The notes under the pieces were generated by a model. It was not told the DNA's origin and ran no database searches. It saw only the letters and a list, made by a program, of their open reading frames with translations. Of a stretch of DNA of 64,000 bases, positions 29,121 through 38,418 are shown piece after piece. The stretch lies in assembly GCA_947453335.1 (NCBI GenBank), contig CANGFP010000001.1, forward strand, positions 1 to 64,000, in the 5' to 3' direction. Position 1 is the stretch's first letter. Each line of letters opens with the position of its first letter. Source of the stretch: Opitutia bacterium. Lineage in GTDB: Bacteria > Verrucomicrobiota > Verrucomicrobiia > Opitutales > UBA953. Both the position numbers and the translations under genes were made by a program.

Positions 29121-29309
29121 GACGGTGGCCGGCGGCCAAGGCTCCGCCGGCTTTGCGGTGATTTAGGCTTTCCGGCCGAAGCGCCGGCCCTGGGCGGACT
29201 TTTTTTGGGCAAGTTGCCGGAAAGCGTGCGGGCGGAGGCGCATGCGCGCCGGAAACGCCTGCCGCTTTTTCCCGCTGACTTCCGGGCACCGCTGCGTTTT
29301 TCTAGGCAC

Positions 29310-30302
29310 ATGCATACCGCCAGCGCCGACCGCTACGCCCGCCCCGCCTTCCAGGCCCGCTGCGGCCGGTCCGGCCTGCACCTCCCGAAGGTCGCCCTCG
29401 GGCTCTGGCATAACTTCGGAAGCGTCGACGACCCCGCCGTCGCCCGCGCCATCGCGCTGCGCGCCTTCGACCTCGGCGTGACGCACTTCGACCTCGCCAA
29501 CAACTACGGCCCCATCCCCGGTTCGGCCGAGGAGACCTTCGGCCGCATCCTGCGCGAGGACCTCGCCGCCTACCGCGACGAGCTCATCGTCTCCACCAAG
29601 GCCGGCTACACGATGTGGCCCGGCCCGCACGGCGACTTCGGTTCCCGCAAGTACCTGCTCGCCTCGCTCGACCAGTCGCTCAAGCGCCTCGGCCTCCCGT
29701 ACGTCGACATCTTCTATAGCCACCGCCGCGACCCGAACACCCCGATGGAGGAGACCATGGGGGCGCTGGCCCAAGCCGTCCGCTCCGGCAAGGCGCTCTA
29801 CGCCGCGATCTCCAACTACAACGCCGAGGACACGGCCCGCGCGTGCGCGATCCTGCGCGACCTCGGGACGCCGTGCGTCGTCCACCAGCCGAAATACAGC
29901 ATGTTCGAGCGGACGCCGGAAGCCGGCCTGCTCGACGTCGTGGAGAAGGAGGGCCTCGGCTGCGCCGTATTCTCGCCGCTCGCGCAAGGCCTGCTCACCG
30001 ACCGCTACCTCCAAGGCATCCCCGTGGACGCGCGCGCCGGCAAGGCCCACGGCTTCCTCCGCCCCGAGCAGGTCGACGCGGCCCGCCTCGCGAAGGTCCG
30101 CGCCCTCGGCGCGCTCGCCGCGGAACGCGGCCAACCCTTGGCGCAGATGGCCTTGGCCTGGGTGCTGCGCGACCGCCGCGTGACCTCCGCCATCATCGGC
30201 GCGAGCAAGGTCTCGCAGCTCGAGCAGTGCGTCGCGGCCGCCTCGTCGGCCCCGCTCAGCCCGGACGAGCTGCAGCGCATCGACGCGATTTTGGCCGCCT
30301 GA
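29310..30302 (+). CDS. Aldo/keto reductase, YghZ (L-glyceraldehyde 3-phosphate reductase)-like
   Basis: A 330-residue NADPH-dependent aldo/keto reductase of the Kv-beta/YghZ branch. The start at 29310 (MHTASADRY) was chosen; the longer open frame upstream crosses the urea-cluster promoter region. The tetrad is visible: Asp in HFDLANNYGP, Tyr in the same motif, Lys in VSTKAGYTMWPGP and His in FYSHRRDP. TKAGYTMWPGP with GSRKYLLASLDQSL is the characteristic YghZ block, and SAIIGASKVSQLEQ is the cofactor-binding end. It likely detoxifies small aldehydes. It starts a three-gene plus-strand set with a Nudix enzyme and a kinase-like protein. Confidence 0.88.
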   Translation: MHTASADRYARPAFQARCGRSGLHLPKVALGLWHNFGSVDDPAVARAIALRAFDLGVTHFDLANNYGPIPGSAEETFGRILREDLAAYRDELIVSTKAGYTMWPGPHGDFGSRKYLLASLDQSLKRLGLPYVDIFYSHRRDPNTPMEETMGALAQAVRSGKALYAAISNYNAEDTARACAILRDLGTPCVVHQPKYSMFERTPEAGLLDVVEKEGLGCAVFSPLAQGLLTDRYLQGIPVDARAGKAHGFLRPEQVDAARLAKVRALGALAAERGQPLAQMALAWVLRDRRVTSAIIGASKVSQLEQCVAAASSAPLSPDELQRIDAILAA

Positions 30303-30351
30303 ACCGCACTCCGGGGTTGTGCCTCCAGACGGACGCGCCAAACGTAGCGGC

Positions 30352-30873
30352 ATGTCCGCCGGTCCCGCCCTGCCCTTCAAGATCAGCGTCCTCGTGTTCA
30401 TGCACGACGCGGCCGGACGCCTGCTGCTGATCCAGCGGACCAAGGCCCCGAACAAAGGCTGCTGGAGCCCGATCGGCGGCAAGCTCGAGATGGCCACCGG
30501 CGAATCGCCCTTCGAATGCGCCGTCCGCGAGGTCGGCGAGGAGACCGGTGCGACCGTCGCCGCCAACGACCTCCACCTCTTCGGGATGATCTCCGAGAAA
30601 GGCTACGAAGGCCAATCGCATTGGCTCATGTTCCTCTTCGATTGCCGCAAGCCTCTCGCCGGGCTGCCGCAGACGATCGATGAAGGGGCCTTCGGCTTCT
30701 TCAGCCGCGCCGAGGTCGAGACCATCGCCATCCCCGAGACCGACCGCACGCTCCTCTGGCCGATCTTCGATAAGCATCGCCGCGGCTTCATCGCGTACCG
30801 CGCGGAATGCGACCCTGGCCAGCCGCTCCGGATGACCATCGAGGAGACCGACCTCCGGCCCAACCTGGACTGA
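30352..30873 (+). CDS. Nudix hydrolase
   Basis: A 173-residue Nudix protein. The Nudix box reads GGKLEMATGESPFECAVREV followed by GEETGA, that is GKLE-x3-GE...REVGEETG with two extra residues between GKLE and GE compared with the classical box. FKISVLVFMHDAAGRLLLIQR is the usual first strand. The start was placed at the ATG at 30352; a GTG 33 bases upstream would add an uninformative basic stretch. The substrate (a nucleoside diphosphate linked to X) is unknown. It is 49 bp after the reductase gene and 2 bp before the next gene, so it is translationally close to the kinase-like protein. Confidence 0.88.
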   Translation: MSAGPALPFKISVLVFMHDAAGRLLLIQRTKAPNKGCWSPIGGKLEMATGESPFECAVREVGEETGATVAANDLHLFGMISEKGYEGQSHWLMFLFDCRKPLAGLPQTIDEGAFGFFSRAEVETIAIPETDRTLLWPIFDKHRRGFIAYRAECDPGQPLRMTIEETDLRPNLD

Positions 30874-30875
30874 CG

Positions 30876-31931
30876 ATGGACGCCGGAGGCTCGACCGCGG
30901 AATTCAAGCGGACCAACCGCAAGCCGGCCTACCCCATCGCCGCCGCGCTCCGGGAGTACCTCGCCCGCGAAGGCCGCGAAGTCGCGTTGCCCGTGACGTA
31001 CGCGCAGCTGCGCGAGTTCACCGCGGCGATGCCGCTGCTCAACCGCGACGGCAAGGATTCGCTCTGGGAAACCGTGGCGTATCCCCAGCATGAGATGGAG
31101 CGGCTCTCGCAAGGCCTGCTGGAGACCTACGCGCTGCTCCGCGGAGAAGGCGGCATGAAGGTGTTCAGCCACGTCTACGTCGACCGCGTGGATTTCTGTT
31201 CCTTCGGCAACTCCCAACCCTTCCGAGTGCGCATCGTCAACGCGTACAACGAGAACCACGACTACTTCTACGTGAAGGTCGGGGACGCCTCGCGCGTCTG
31301 CGGGCTCGAGCTGGAGCACCTGCTCTCGCCGAACCGCATGCTCTACCTCACGCAGGGGGACACGCTCGTCGAGGAGCACGTCACCGGCATACCTGGGGAC
31401 ATCTTCGCCGAACAATGGCTCGAAGCCGGCCAGCACCACCCCGTCCGCCTCGCCAAGGAGCTGATCAAGTTCGAGGAGCGCTGCCTCGTCCGCCTCCTCG
31501 GCGACATGCGCGCCTACAACTTCGTCATCGCGGTCACGCCGGATTTCGACGCGACGGCCATCCGCGTCCGCGCGATGGACTTCGACCAGCAGTCCTACGA
31601 CGGGCGTCTCCGCTTCTACCTCCCGGGCTCGTTCAAGGAGAACCGGCCGTACACGCAGCTCTGCGCCAAGCACATCAACGCCGCCTCCGCCACCCAGTAC
31701 CGACGGGAGGAGCAGTCGCTGATCCATCGACGGCTGCTGGCGGCGCCCGACCGCGTCCGCGACCTGCTCGCCGCCATGGCCGCCAACGACCTCTCCACCC
31801 CCGAGAAGGCGAAGGAACTGGCCGATGGCCTGGCCGAATACCACCGGGACCCCGCTTTCCGCCAGCATTCCACCATGGCGGGGCTCATCGGCGAAAGCCT
31901 GGCCCGGCTGGACCGCATCCTGCGCTCCTGA
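30876..31931 (+). CDS. Conserved hypothetical protein with protein-kinase-like fold signatures
   Basis: A 351-residue cytoplasmic protein whose family I do not recognise by name. Several kinase-like landmarks occur in order and at plausible spacing. There is a Lys strand YFYVKVGD (about residue 133), an acidic helix GLELEHLLSP, and a hinge-like VEEHVTGIPGD. A catalytic-loop-like GDMRAYNF (Asp about 209, Asn about 214) is followed by a metal-Asp-like MDFDQQ (about 235). This order is shared by HipA, aminoglycoside phosphotransferase and related kinases, but the overall sequence is not an obvious member. Start ATG at 30876, two bases after the Nudix stop. The kinase call is inference. Confidence 0.6.
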   Translation: MDAGGSTAEFKRTNRKPAYPIAAALREYLAREGREVALPVTYAQLREFTAAMPLLNRDGKDSLWETVAYPQHEMERLSQGLLETYALLRGEGGMKVFSHVYVDRVDFCSFGNSQPFRVRIVNAYNENHDYFYVKVGDASRVCGLELEHLLSPNRMLYLTQGDTLVEEHVTGIPGDIFAEQWLEAGQHHPVRLAKELIKFEERCLVRLLGDMRAYNFVIAVTPDFDATAIRVRAMDFDQQSYDGRLRFYLPGSFKENRPYTQLCAKHINAASATQYRREEQSLIHRRLLAAPDRVRDLLAAMAANDLSTPEKAKELADGLAEYHRDPAFRQHSTMAGLIGESLARLDRILRS

Positions 31932-31994
31932 GCGGCTGCGAAGAGTAAGCGCTGGACAGGATAGGCGCCGACCCGACAAAGTCGGAAGCCTGCG

Positions 31995-33908
31995 ATGAGC
32001 GACTCCTTAAGGCACGAATGCGGCATTGCCCTGGTCCGCCTGACCAAGGACCTGAAATGGTATCAGGAGAAGTACGGCACGCCGCTGCACGGCTTCAACC
32101 AGCTCTTCCTCCTGATGGAGAAGCAGCATAACCGCGGCCAGGACGGCGCGGGCATCGGCGGGGTCAAGATCGGCGCCGAGAACGGCGAGGCGTTCCTCTT
32201 CCGCGACCGCGAGATCGGCGCCCAAGGCCTGACCCAGATCTTCACGCGCCAGATCAAGACCTACGCCGACAAGGTCCGCGAGGCCGTCATCGTCCCCGAG
32301 TTCCCCGAGACGGTGAAGCGCCACTTCGACTTCGGCGGCGAGCTCCTCCTCGGCCACCTCCGCTACGGCACCTCCGGCAACTTCGACTCGGTCTCCTGCC
32401 ACCCCTACGCGCGCAAGTCCATCTGGCCGACCCGCAACCTGCTCGTCGCCGGAAACTTCAACCTGACGAACACGCCCGACCTCAACGCGTCCCTCACCGA
32501 ACGCGGCGCCCACGTCATCTACTCGACGGACACCCAGTCCATCCTCGAGGAGATCGGCTTCTGGCTCGACGAGGAACACGACCGCCTGTTCAAGGCGTTC
32601 AAGGACCAAGGCATCGACGGCATGGCCGTCCAGCGCGAGATCTCCAAGCACCTCGACGTCGGCAACGTCCTCCGCAAGGCCGCCAAGAACTGGGACGGCG
32701 GCTACGCCATCGCCGGCCTCATCGGCAACGGCGACTCCTTCGTCGTCCGCGACCCCAACGGCATCCGCCCCTGCTGGTACGTCCGGACCGACGACCTCAT
32801 CGCGGTCGCCTCCGAACGCGTCGCGCTCATGACCATCGTCGGCGCCAACCAAGGCGAGGTGCAGGAGCTCCCGCCCGGTTCCGCGCTCATCATCAAGGCC
32901 GACGGACGCCACTCGATCGAGGCGATCCACGCCCCCGGCGAACGCCGCCACTGCTCCTTCGAACGCATCTACTTCTCGCGCGGCAACGACCCCGAGATCT
33001 ACGCGGAGCGCAAGGCCCTCGGCGCCGCGCTCGCCGACGAGGTGATCCGGCTCATCGGCGACGACCACGACAAGGCCGTCTTCTCCTACATCCCCAACAC
33101 GGCGGAGATCGCCTGGTACGGCCTGATGGAGGAGCTGCGCGTCCGCCGCCGCACCCAGGTCCGCGACCAGCTGCTGGCCGCCCAGGCCAAGGGCCAGCTC
33201 GACGCCGCGACCATCGACCGGCTCGTCCTCGGCGGCTGGCCGCGCGGCGAGAAGGTCGCCCACAAGGACGTCAAGCTGCGCACGTTCATCTCCCAGGAGA
33301 AGAACCGCATGCAGATGGCCTCGCACGTCTACGACATCTCCTACGGCACCGTGCGCGAAGGCGACACGCTCGTCTGCGTCGACGACTCGATCGTGCGCGG
33401 GACGACGCTCCGCCAGTCCATCCTCCGCATCCTCGCCCGCCCCAACCCGAAGCGCATCGTCATCGCGTCGACGGCCCCGCAGATCCGCTACCCGGACTGC
33501 TACGGGATCGACATGTCGGAGATGGGCAAGTTCCTGGCGTTCCAGGCCGCGGTCGCGCTCTGCAAGGAACGCGGCATGACGGACCTGCTCCGCGAGGTCT
33601 ACGAGGACTGCGTGGCGCAGGCCAAGCGGCCGGCGGCGCAGCTGAAGAACCACGTGAAGCGCATCTACGACGCGTTCACCGAGAAGGAGCTGGCCACCAA
33701 GGCCGCCGAGCTGGTCTACCCGGTGAAGTCCGGCTGGAAGGGCGAACTGGTGCTGGTCTTCCAGCAGATCGACGCGCTGCACAAGGCGTGCCCGACGAGC
33801 CAGGGCGACTGGTACTTCACGGGCGACTATCCGACGCCGGGCGGCTACGGCGTGCTCAACCAGGCCTACATCAACTTCTGGGAGAAGCGCGAAGGTCGCG
33901 CCTATTGA
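31995..33908 (+). CDS. purF: Amidophosphoribosyltransferase, long (Bacteroidetes-type) form
   Basis: A 637-residue PurF, first committed step of purine synthesis (PRPP + glutamine to phosphoribosylamine). MSDSLRHECGIALVRL places the glutaminase nucleophile at Cys9, so eight residues would have to be removed, as with other propeptide PurFs. MEKQHNRGQDGAG and LGHLRYGTSG are the glutaminase motifs. LVCVDDSIVRGTTLRQS is the PRPP-binding loop. The protein is about 130-160 residues longer than Bacillus or E. coli PurF, with an insertion around residues 370-430 and a C-terminal extension. Its stop abuts that of the convergent namZ-like gene at TGATCA. Confidence 0.95.
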   Translation: MSDSLRHECGIALVRLTKDLKWYQEKYGTPLHGFNQLFLLMEKQHNRGQDGAGIGGVKIGAENGEAFLFRDREIGAQGLTQIFTRQIKTYADKVREAVIVPEFPETVKRHFDFGGELLLGHLRYGTSGNFDSVSCHPYARKSIWPTRNLLVAGNFNLTNTPDLNASLTERGAHVIYSTDTQSILEEIGFWLDEEHDRLFKAFKDQGIDGMAVQREISKHLDVGNVLRKAAKNWDGGYAIAGLIGNGDSFVVRDPNGIRPCWYVRTDDLIAVASERVALMTIVGANQGEVQELPPGSALIIKADGRHSIEAIHAPGERRHCSFERIYFSRGNDPEIYAERKALGAALADEVIRLIGDDHDKAVFSYIPNTAEIAWYGLMEELRVRRRTQVRDQLLAAQAKGQLDAATIDRLVLGGWPRGEKVAHKDVKLRTFISQEKNRMQMASHVYDISYGTVREGDTLVCVDDSIVRGTTLRQSILRILARPNPKRIVIASTAPQIRYPDCYGIDMSEMGKFLAFQAAVALCKERGMTDLLREVYEDCVAQAKRPAAQLKNHVKRIYDAFTEKELATKAAELVYPVKSGWKGELVLVFQQIDALHKACPTSQGDWYFTGDYPTPGGYGVLNQAYINFWEKREGRAY

Positions 33909-35192
33909 TCAGGCGTAGAGCCGGTACGGGGCCGTCCGCGCGCGGAAGGCTTCGGCGTCCGTGCTCCACTGCGCCAGCCAACGGTTGAGGTCGACGGCGG
34001 CCCCGCGGACCCGGAGCTCCTCGTAGAAGGCCTCGCTGCCGGTGTGCTTGATGAAGAGCTCGCGCTCGTTCTTCGTGGCGCGGGCAAAGGGGTTCGTGGG
34101 ATCCCAGACGCAAGCTTGGCGCATCATCAACGTCGATAGCAGCGTGGGGCGGAGCTTGGCCCAATCCGTGACGGCCGTGTAGACGCCCTGCGTGCCGTCG
34201 GGCATGAGGCGCGGCTCGAGCGTCAGGCCCGGCACGGCGTTGCCGAACGCGGCGACGAGGTCGGCCGACTTGCGGCGCGAATACTTGATGAACCGGAAAT
34301 GCATCTCGTCGCCGAAGGTGTGGCTGAATTCGCCGAGCTGGCAGCCGAGACCGACCATCGCGTAGCCCAACGCGGCCTGCGCGGTCGGGATGCGCGGCGA
34401 GGTCGGCACCCAGTTCAGGCCGGTGCGGTTCCAGGTGAGCGCCCGGTTCCAGCCGCGCATCGGCACGACTTCAAGGAAGCCGCGGCGGCGTTGCTCATCG
34501 GTGAGCTCGAGGATGCCGGGCGTCGCGACGGCCCACCGGGCGATCTCGCCGATGGTGAGGCCGTGCACGTAAGGCATCTCGTAGGCGCCGACGTAGCTGC
34601 GCCACTTGCGGTCGAGGAACGGGCCGTCGACCTTCTCGCCGCCCAGCGGGTTCGGCCGATCGAGGACGATGACGCGGAGTGGGCGCGGCAGCGCGAAGCA
34701 GGCTTCGATGACGTAGCGTAGGCAGCTGATGTAGGTGTACGAACGGGCGCCCACGTCCTGGAAGTCGACGACGAGGGCGTCGAGTCCCTCGAGCATCTCG
34801 GGGGTCGGCCGGCGCGTGGCGCCATAGAGCGAATAGATCGGCAGTCCGGTGCGGGCGTCCTTGGCGTTCTTGACCGTGATCTCCGCTGCCGCGGTGCCGT
34901 CGATGCCGTGCTCGGGGCCGAACAGCTTGGTGAGACGGACGCCCGGGGCGGCGGCGAGGACGTCGACGGTGCGCAGGCCGGCCCCGTTCACGCCCGCGCG
35001 ATGGGTCACGAGGCCGCAACGCACGCCGCGCAGCGTCTCGAAGCCGCCGGCGGCGAGCACGTCGATCCCGAGCTGCGTGCGCGCGGCGGCGGCGGGCTTG
35101 GCCGGATCGACGGCGCCCGCGGCGCAGGCCGGGAGGAGCGAAGCCCCGAGCGAACCCAAGGCGGTGAGACGGAAGAACTCGCGGCGATCCAT
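33909..35192 (-). CDS. DUF1343 family exo-beta-N-acetylmuramidase (NamZ-like), exported
   Basis: A 427-residue DUF1343 protein; the Bacillus NamZ of this family removes terminal MurNAc from peptidoglycan fragments. Family blocks are LTKLFGPEHGIDG, DALVVDFQDVGARSYTYI, VLDRPNPLGG and GLTIGEIARW. The start at 35192 (MDRREFFRLTALGSLG) gives a twin-arginine-like signal. LLPAC then follows, where Cys25 or so could be lipidated, so the protein is probably a Tat-exported lipoprotein. It suggests recovery of cell-wall sugars. It is divergent from purN (100-bp gap) and tail to tail with purF. Confidence 0.88.
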   Translation of the reverse strand: MDRREFFRLTALGSLGASLLPACAAGAVDPAKPAAAARTQLGIDVLAAGGFETLRGVRCGLVTHRAGVNGAGLRTVDVLAAAPGVRLTKLFGPEHGIDGTAAAEITVKNAKDARTGLPIYSLYGATRRPTPEMLEGLDALVVDFQDVGARSYTYISCLRYVIEACFALPRPLRVIVLDRPNPLGGEKVDGPFLDRKWRSYVGAYEMPYVHGLTIGEIARWAVATPGILELTDEQRRRGFLEVVPMRGWNRALTWNRTGLNWVPTSPRIPTAQAALGYAMVGLGCQLGEFSHTFGDEMHFRFIKYSRRKSADLVAAFGNAVPGLTLEPRLMPDGTQGVYTAVTDWAKLRPTLLSTLMMRQACVWDPTNPFARATKNERELFIKHTGSEAFYEELRVRGAAVDLNRWLAQWSTDAEAFRARTAPYRLYA

Positions 35193-35292
35193 GGGAGACG
35201 GTCTCCGCATCTTCGGGCGAATCCAGCGGGGTTCAAAGGTAGATTTGGAAAATCCGTTTGCACGGCCACCGCGGACCCGACACCTTCCGTCC

Positions 35293-35877
35293 ATGCGCGT
35301 CGCCCTCCTTGGCTCCGGTCGCGGCTCGAACGCCGAAGCCGTCCTCCGTGCCCAGCAGGCAGGGCAACTCGGCGCGGCCCAGGTCGTCGGCATCTACTGC
35401 GACATCCCGACGGCCCCGATGCTCGCCCTCGGGCCGAAGTACGGGGTCCCGGCCCACTACCTGGACCCGGGTCCCTTCAAGACGAAGTTCTCCCCCGAGC
35501 AGGAGGCCTTCTGGGCCCGCACCTTGGTCGAACACCGCATCGACCTCGTCGTCCTCGCCGGCTTCATGCGCGTGGTGAAGGCCCCGCTGCTCGAGCCATT
35601 CGCGGGCCGCATCATCAACCTGCATCCGACCCTGCTCCCGGCCTTCCCGGGCCTCGACGGCATCGGCCAGACCTGGCGGGCGAACGTCCCCGAGGGCGGC
35701 TGCACCGTCCATTGGGTCACGGCCGAGGTCGATGGCGGCGCCCATCTGGGCCAGACCAAGGTCCCCCGCGCGGCCGACGACACGCCGGAGTCCTTCGCGC
35801 AGAAGATCCATGCCGCCGAGCATGCCCTGCTCCCCCGCGTGATCGCCGAGCTCGCCGCCCGCCCCGCTTCCCGATGA
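35293..35877 (+). CDS. purN: Phosphoribosylglycinamide formyltransferase
   Basis: A 194-residue PurN using 10-formyltetrahydrofolate. The start ATG at 35293 gives MRVALLGSGRGSNAEAVLRA, the family N-terminus. VLAGFMRVVKAPLL and IINLHPTLLPAFPGLDGI (with the catalytic His; HPTLLP is a variant of HPSLLP) and the Asp in WVTAEVDGGAHLGQ are present. Its stop overlaps the start of prmA by 4 bp. It belongs to a dispersed set of purine genes (purF, purN, purK, purE) within 7 kb. Confidence 0.94.
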   Translation: MRVALLGSGRGSNAEAVLRAQQAGQLGAAQVVGIYCDIPTAPMLALGPKYGVPAHYLDPGPFKTKFSPEQEAFWARTLVEHRIDLVVLAGFMRVVKAPLLEPFAGRIINLHPTLLPAFPGLDGIGQTWRANVPEGGCTVHWVTAEVDGGAHLGQTKVPRAADDTPESFAQKIHAAEHALLPRVIAELAARPASR

Positions 35878-36758
35878 TCGAACTCCGTAGCCCCATCCAC
35901 GAGGACATGGTCCAGCCGATGGAGGACCATTTCTGCGAACTGACCCGTTCGTCCTGGATGCTCTTCCATGAGGGTCCGGGGAAGCCCCACTTCGTGATGG
36001 GCTACTTCGAGACTAAGGAAGAAGCCGACGAGGCCTGGGCCGGCCTGCGCAAGGCGTTCAAGAAGCTGCCGGAGGCCTACGAGCAGACCGTGCTCGCCGA
36101 CAAGGACTGGAAGGAAGCCTACAAGGAGCACCTCAAGCCCTGGGACCATGGCCGCCTCCATTGGGTGCCGGCCTGGATGCGCGGCAAGCATGCCGTTCCG
36201 GCCGACGCCGCGGTGATCTGGTTCGACGCCGGCCTGGCCTTCGGCACCGGCGACCACCCGACGACGCGCCTCTGCGCGATCCGCCTGCTCGACTACCTCG
36301 AGACGAAGCCCGCCGCGCAGGTCTCCGTCACCGACGCTGGTTGTGGCTCGGGCATCCTCGCCCTTTCCGCCGCGCAGCTCGGCTGCGGCCGCATCGCCGG
36401 CTTCGACCGCGACCCGGAATCCGTCCGCGTCAGCATCGCCAACCGCCAGGAGAACGGCATCGCCGACGAGCGCGTCGCCTTCCACCACGCCGGCCTCGAG
36501 GAAGGCTTCAGGCTGACCGGACCCGCCGACGTCGTGCTCGCGAACATCATCAGCGACGTCCTCTGCATCTACGCCGACGACCTGGTCAAGGCCGTGACGC
36601 CCGGCGGGGTGCTCGCGCTCAGCGGAATCCTCGCCAAGGAGCAGGCCGCCGTCCGCGCGCACTTCGAGGCCAAGTGCGCCGCCGCCTGGGGCTCCGTCCG
36701 CGCCGACGGGCGCGTGATGGGCGAATGGAGCGACGTCGCGCTGTTCCGTCCCGCCTAA
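35874..36758 (+). CDS. prmA: Ribosomal protein L11 methyltransferase
   Basis: A 294-residue PrmA-type methyltransferase. The N-terminal ferredoxin-like substrate domain is followed by the SAM domain. AFGTGDHPTTRLCAIRLLD, VTDAGCGSGILALSAAQLG and the catalytic-site ADVVLANIISDVL are diagnostic. It trimethylates ribosomal protein L11. The ATG at 35874 overlaps the purN stop (ATGA), so translation is probably coupled. A 61-bp gap follows. Confidence 0.92.
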   Translation: MIELRSPIHEDMVQPMEDHFCELTRSSWMLFHEGPGKPHFVMGYFETKEEADEAWAGLRKAFKKLPEAYEQTVLADKDWKEAYKEHLKPWDHGRLHWVPAWMRGKHAVPADAAVIWFDAGLAFGTGDHPTTRLCAIRLLDYLETKPAAQVSVTDAGCGSGILALSAAQLGCGRIAGFDRDPESVRVSIANRQENGIADERVAFHHAGLEEGFRLTGPADVVLANIISDVLCIYADDLVKAVTPGGVLALSGILAKEQAAVRAHFEAKCAAAWGSVRADGRVMGEWSDVALFRPA

Positions 36759-36819
36759 TAACTCGGGAGAGGACGTCGTCCGGATTGCGCCCGGCGGGTT
36801 TCCCGCTTTGCTCACGAAC

Positions 36820-37275
36820 ATGGAAGCCTCCCGCACCGCGCTCTCGATCCGCTACGCCCGTTGGGCGACCCTCGCGTTCGCGGCTCTGTGCGTCTGGCTC
36901 GGCGCGCTCGAGCTCATCGGCGGCTTCGCTCTCGGCCCGCTGCATGTAGCCCCGCGCTGGAATCCGGCCTACGTGTCGTTCCCGAACGCGCTGCGCGCCG
37001 AGTGCGGCTTCTTCTTCGCCTTCGCGGGGCTGCTGCTCGCGCCGCTCCACCGCATCGCCGACGAACGCGTCTGGCGCCGCTGGTTCGCCGTGCTCTGCCT
37101 GGCCGCGGTCGTCTTCGCGTTCGCGATGATCTCCGAGGTCATGGCCAAGAACTACATCGCGGCCGCGCAGAAGACGAAGGCGCGCATCCCGGTGTTCCAG
37201 GCGATCCTGCTCTTCTGCGCGCTCGGCCAGATCCCGGTCGCGCTGTTCTCCCGCAAGCCCGAGCTGCTCGACTGA
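36820..37275 (+). CDS. Hypothetical four-helix membrane protein
   Basis: A 151-residue integral membrane protein with four hydrophobic segments (about residues 14-38, 60-78, 87-108 and 120-142) and few charged residues between them. No family is recognised. The ATG at 36820 was preferred to a TTG four codons earlier. Its stop is back to back with purK (TGATCA). Context (prmA before, purK after) says nothing clear about function. Confidence 0.65.
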   Translation: MEASRTALSIRYARWATLAFAALCVWLGALELIGGFALGPLHVAPRWNPAYVSFPNALRAECGFFFAFAGLLLAPLHRIADERVWRRWFAVLCLAAVVFAFAMISEVMAKNYIAAAQKTKARIPVFQAILLFCALGQIPVALFSRKPELLD

Positions 37276-38415
37276 TCAGGCGGACAGCGCGGCGAACAGC
37301 CCTTCGGCGCGGCGCAAGGCCTCGTCCAAGGTCGGCGCCGTCACGGTGACGTGGCCCATCTTGCGGCCCGGCGCTGCCTGGCCCTTGTCGTAGAGGTGCA
37401 GCTTGGCCGAAGGGTCGGCGAGGACCTTGGTCCAATCGGGCTCCTGCCCGTTCTTCCACAGGTCTCCGAGGAGGTTGAGCATCACCGACGGCTGCAGCGG
37501 CTTCGTCCCGCCGAGGGGCAGGCCGCAGACGGCGCGGACGTGCTGCTCGAACTGCGAGGTCTCGTTCGCGTCGAAGGTCTGGTGGCCGCTGTTGTGCGGC
37601 CGCGGGGCGAGCTCGTTGACCACGATGCGGCCGTCCTGGACGAACATCTCGACGGCCAAGAGACCGACGAGCTGGATCTTCTCGGCGATGCCCAGCGCCA
37701 AGGCGCGCGCTTCGGCGGCGGTGGCCGCGGAGATGCGGGCCGGCGAGAGGGAGAGATGGAGGATGTGGTTGCGGTGGATGTTCTCGGCGGCGTCGTAGAC
37801 GGCGGTGCGGCCGTCGACGGTGCGCGCGACGAGCACAGAGATCTCCAGCTGGAACGGCACCCACGCCTCGAGGACGCCGGCGGCTCCGCCGATCTTGTCC
37901 CAGGCCGCGGCCAGGTCGGCCTCGGCGGTGGGCAGCTTGACCTGGCCCTTGCCGTCGTAGCCGAAGTCGGCGGTCTTGAGCACGCAGGGGAAGCCGATGG
38001 TCCGCACGGCGGCCTGCAGCTCGGCGAGCGAGGTGACGACGGCGAAGTTCGCGCACGGGATGCCCGCGGCGCGGAGGAACTCCTTCTCGCGGCGGCGGTT
38101 CTGGCAGATGGCCAAGACGTTCGCCGAAGGGTGGCTCGGGACGGACTTCGCCACGAACTCGACGGTGGCGGGCGGGATGTTCTCGAACTCGAGGGTGATG
38201 CGGCCGCAGCCCTGGGCGAAGCGCGTCAACGCGGCGGTGTCGTTCCATTCCGCGGCGACATGCTCGTCGGCGATGGCGGCGGCGCAGGCGCGGGCCGAGG
38301 GATCGAAGGTGCGGACCTTGTAGCCGAGACGGCGCGCGGCGATCGCGGACATGCGGCCGAGCTGGCCGCCGCCAAGGATACCGATCGTGCCGCCTGGCAG
38401 CAAAGGGCGCTCCAT
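37276..38415 (-). CDS. purK: N5-carboxyaminoimidazole ribonucleotide synthase
   Basis: A 379-residue ATP-grasp enzyme. IGILGGGQLGRMSAIAARRL at the N-terminus is the PurK hallmark. ITLEFENIP, KTADFGYDGKGQ (ATP-grasp loop) and VNELAPRPHNSGHQT complete the active site. It converts AIR, bicarbonate and ATP to N5-CAIR, which PurE then rearranges. The gene is 3 bp after purE on the same strand. Confidence 0.96.
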   Translation of the reverse strand: MERPLLPGGTIGILGGGQLGRMSAIAARRLGYKVRTFDPSARACAAAIADEHVAAEWNDTAALTRFAQGCGRITLEFENIPPATVEFVAKSVPSHPSANVLAICQNRRREKEFLRAAGIPCANFAVVTSLAELQAAVRTIGFPCVLKTADFGYDGKGQVKLPTAEADLAAAWDKIGGAAGVLEAWVPFQLEISVLVARTVDGRTAVYDAAENIHRNHILHLSLSPARISAATAAEARALALGIAEKIQLVGLLAVEMFVQDGRIVVNELAPRPHNSGHQTFDANETSQFEQHVRAVCGLPLGGTKPLQPSVMLNLLGDLWKNGQEPDWTKVLADPSAKLHLYDKGQAAPGRKMGHVTVTAPTLDEALRRAEGLFAALSA

Positions 38416-38418
38416 GGC

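Noticed and set aside
29128-29151. Riboswitch-like hairpin in the porin upstream region
   Set aside because: It is a simple 8-bp G+C stem lying upstream of the predicted transcript start, so it would not be in the mRNA.
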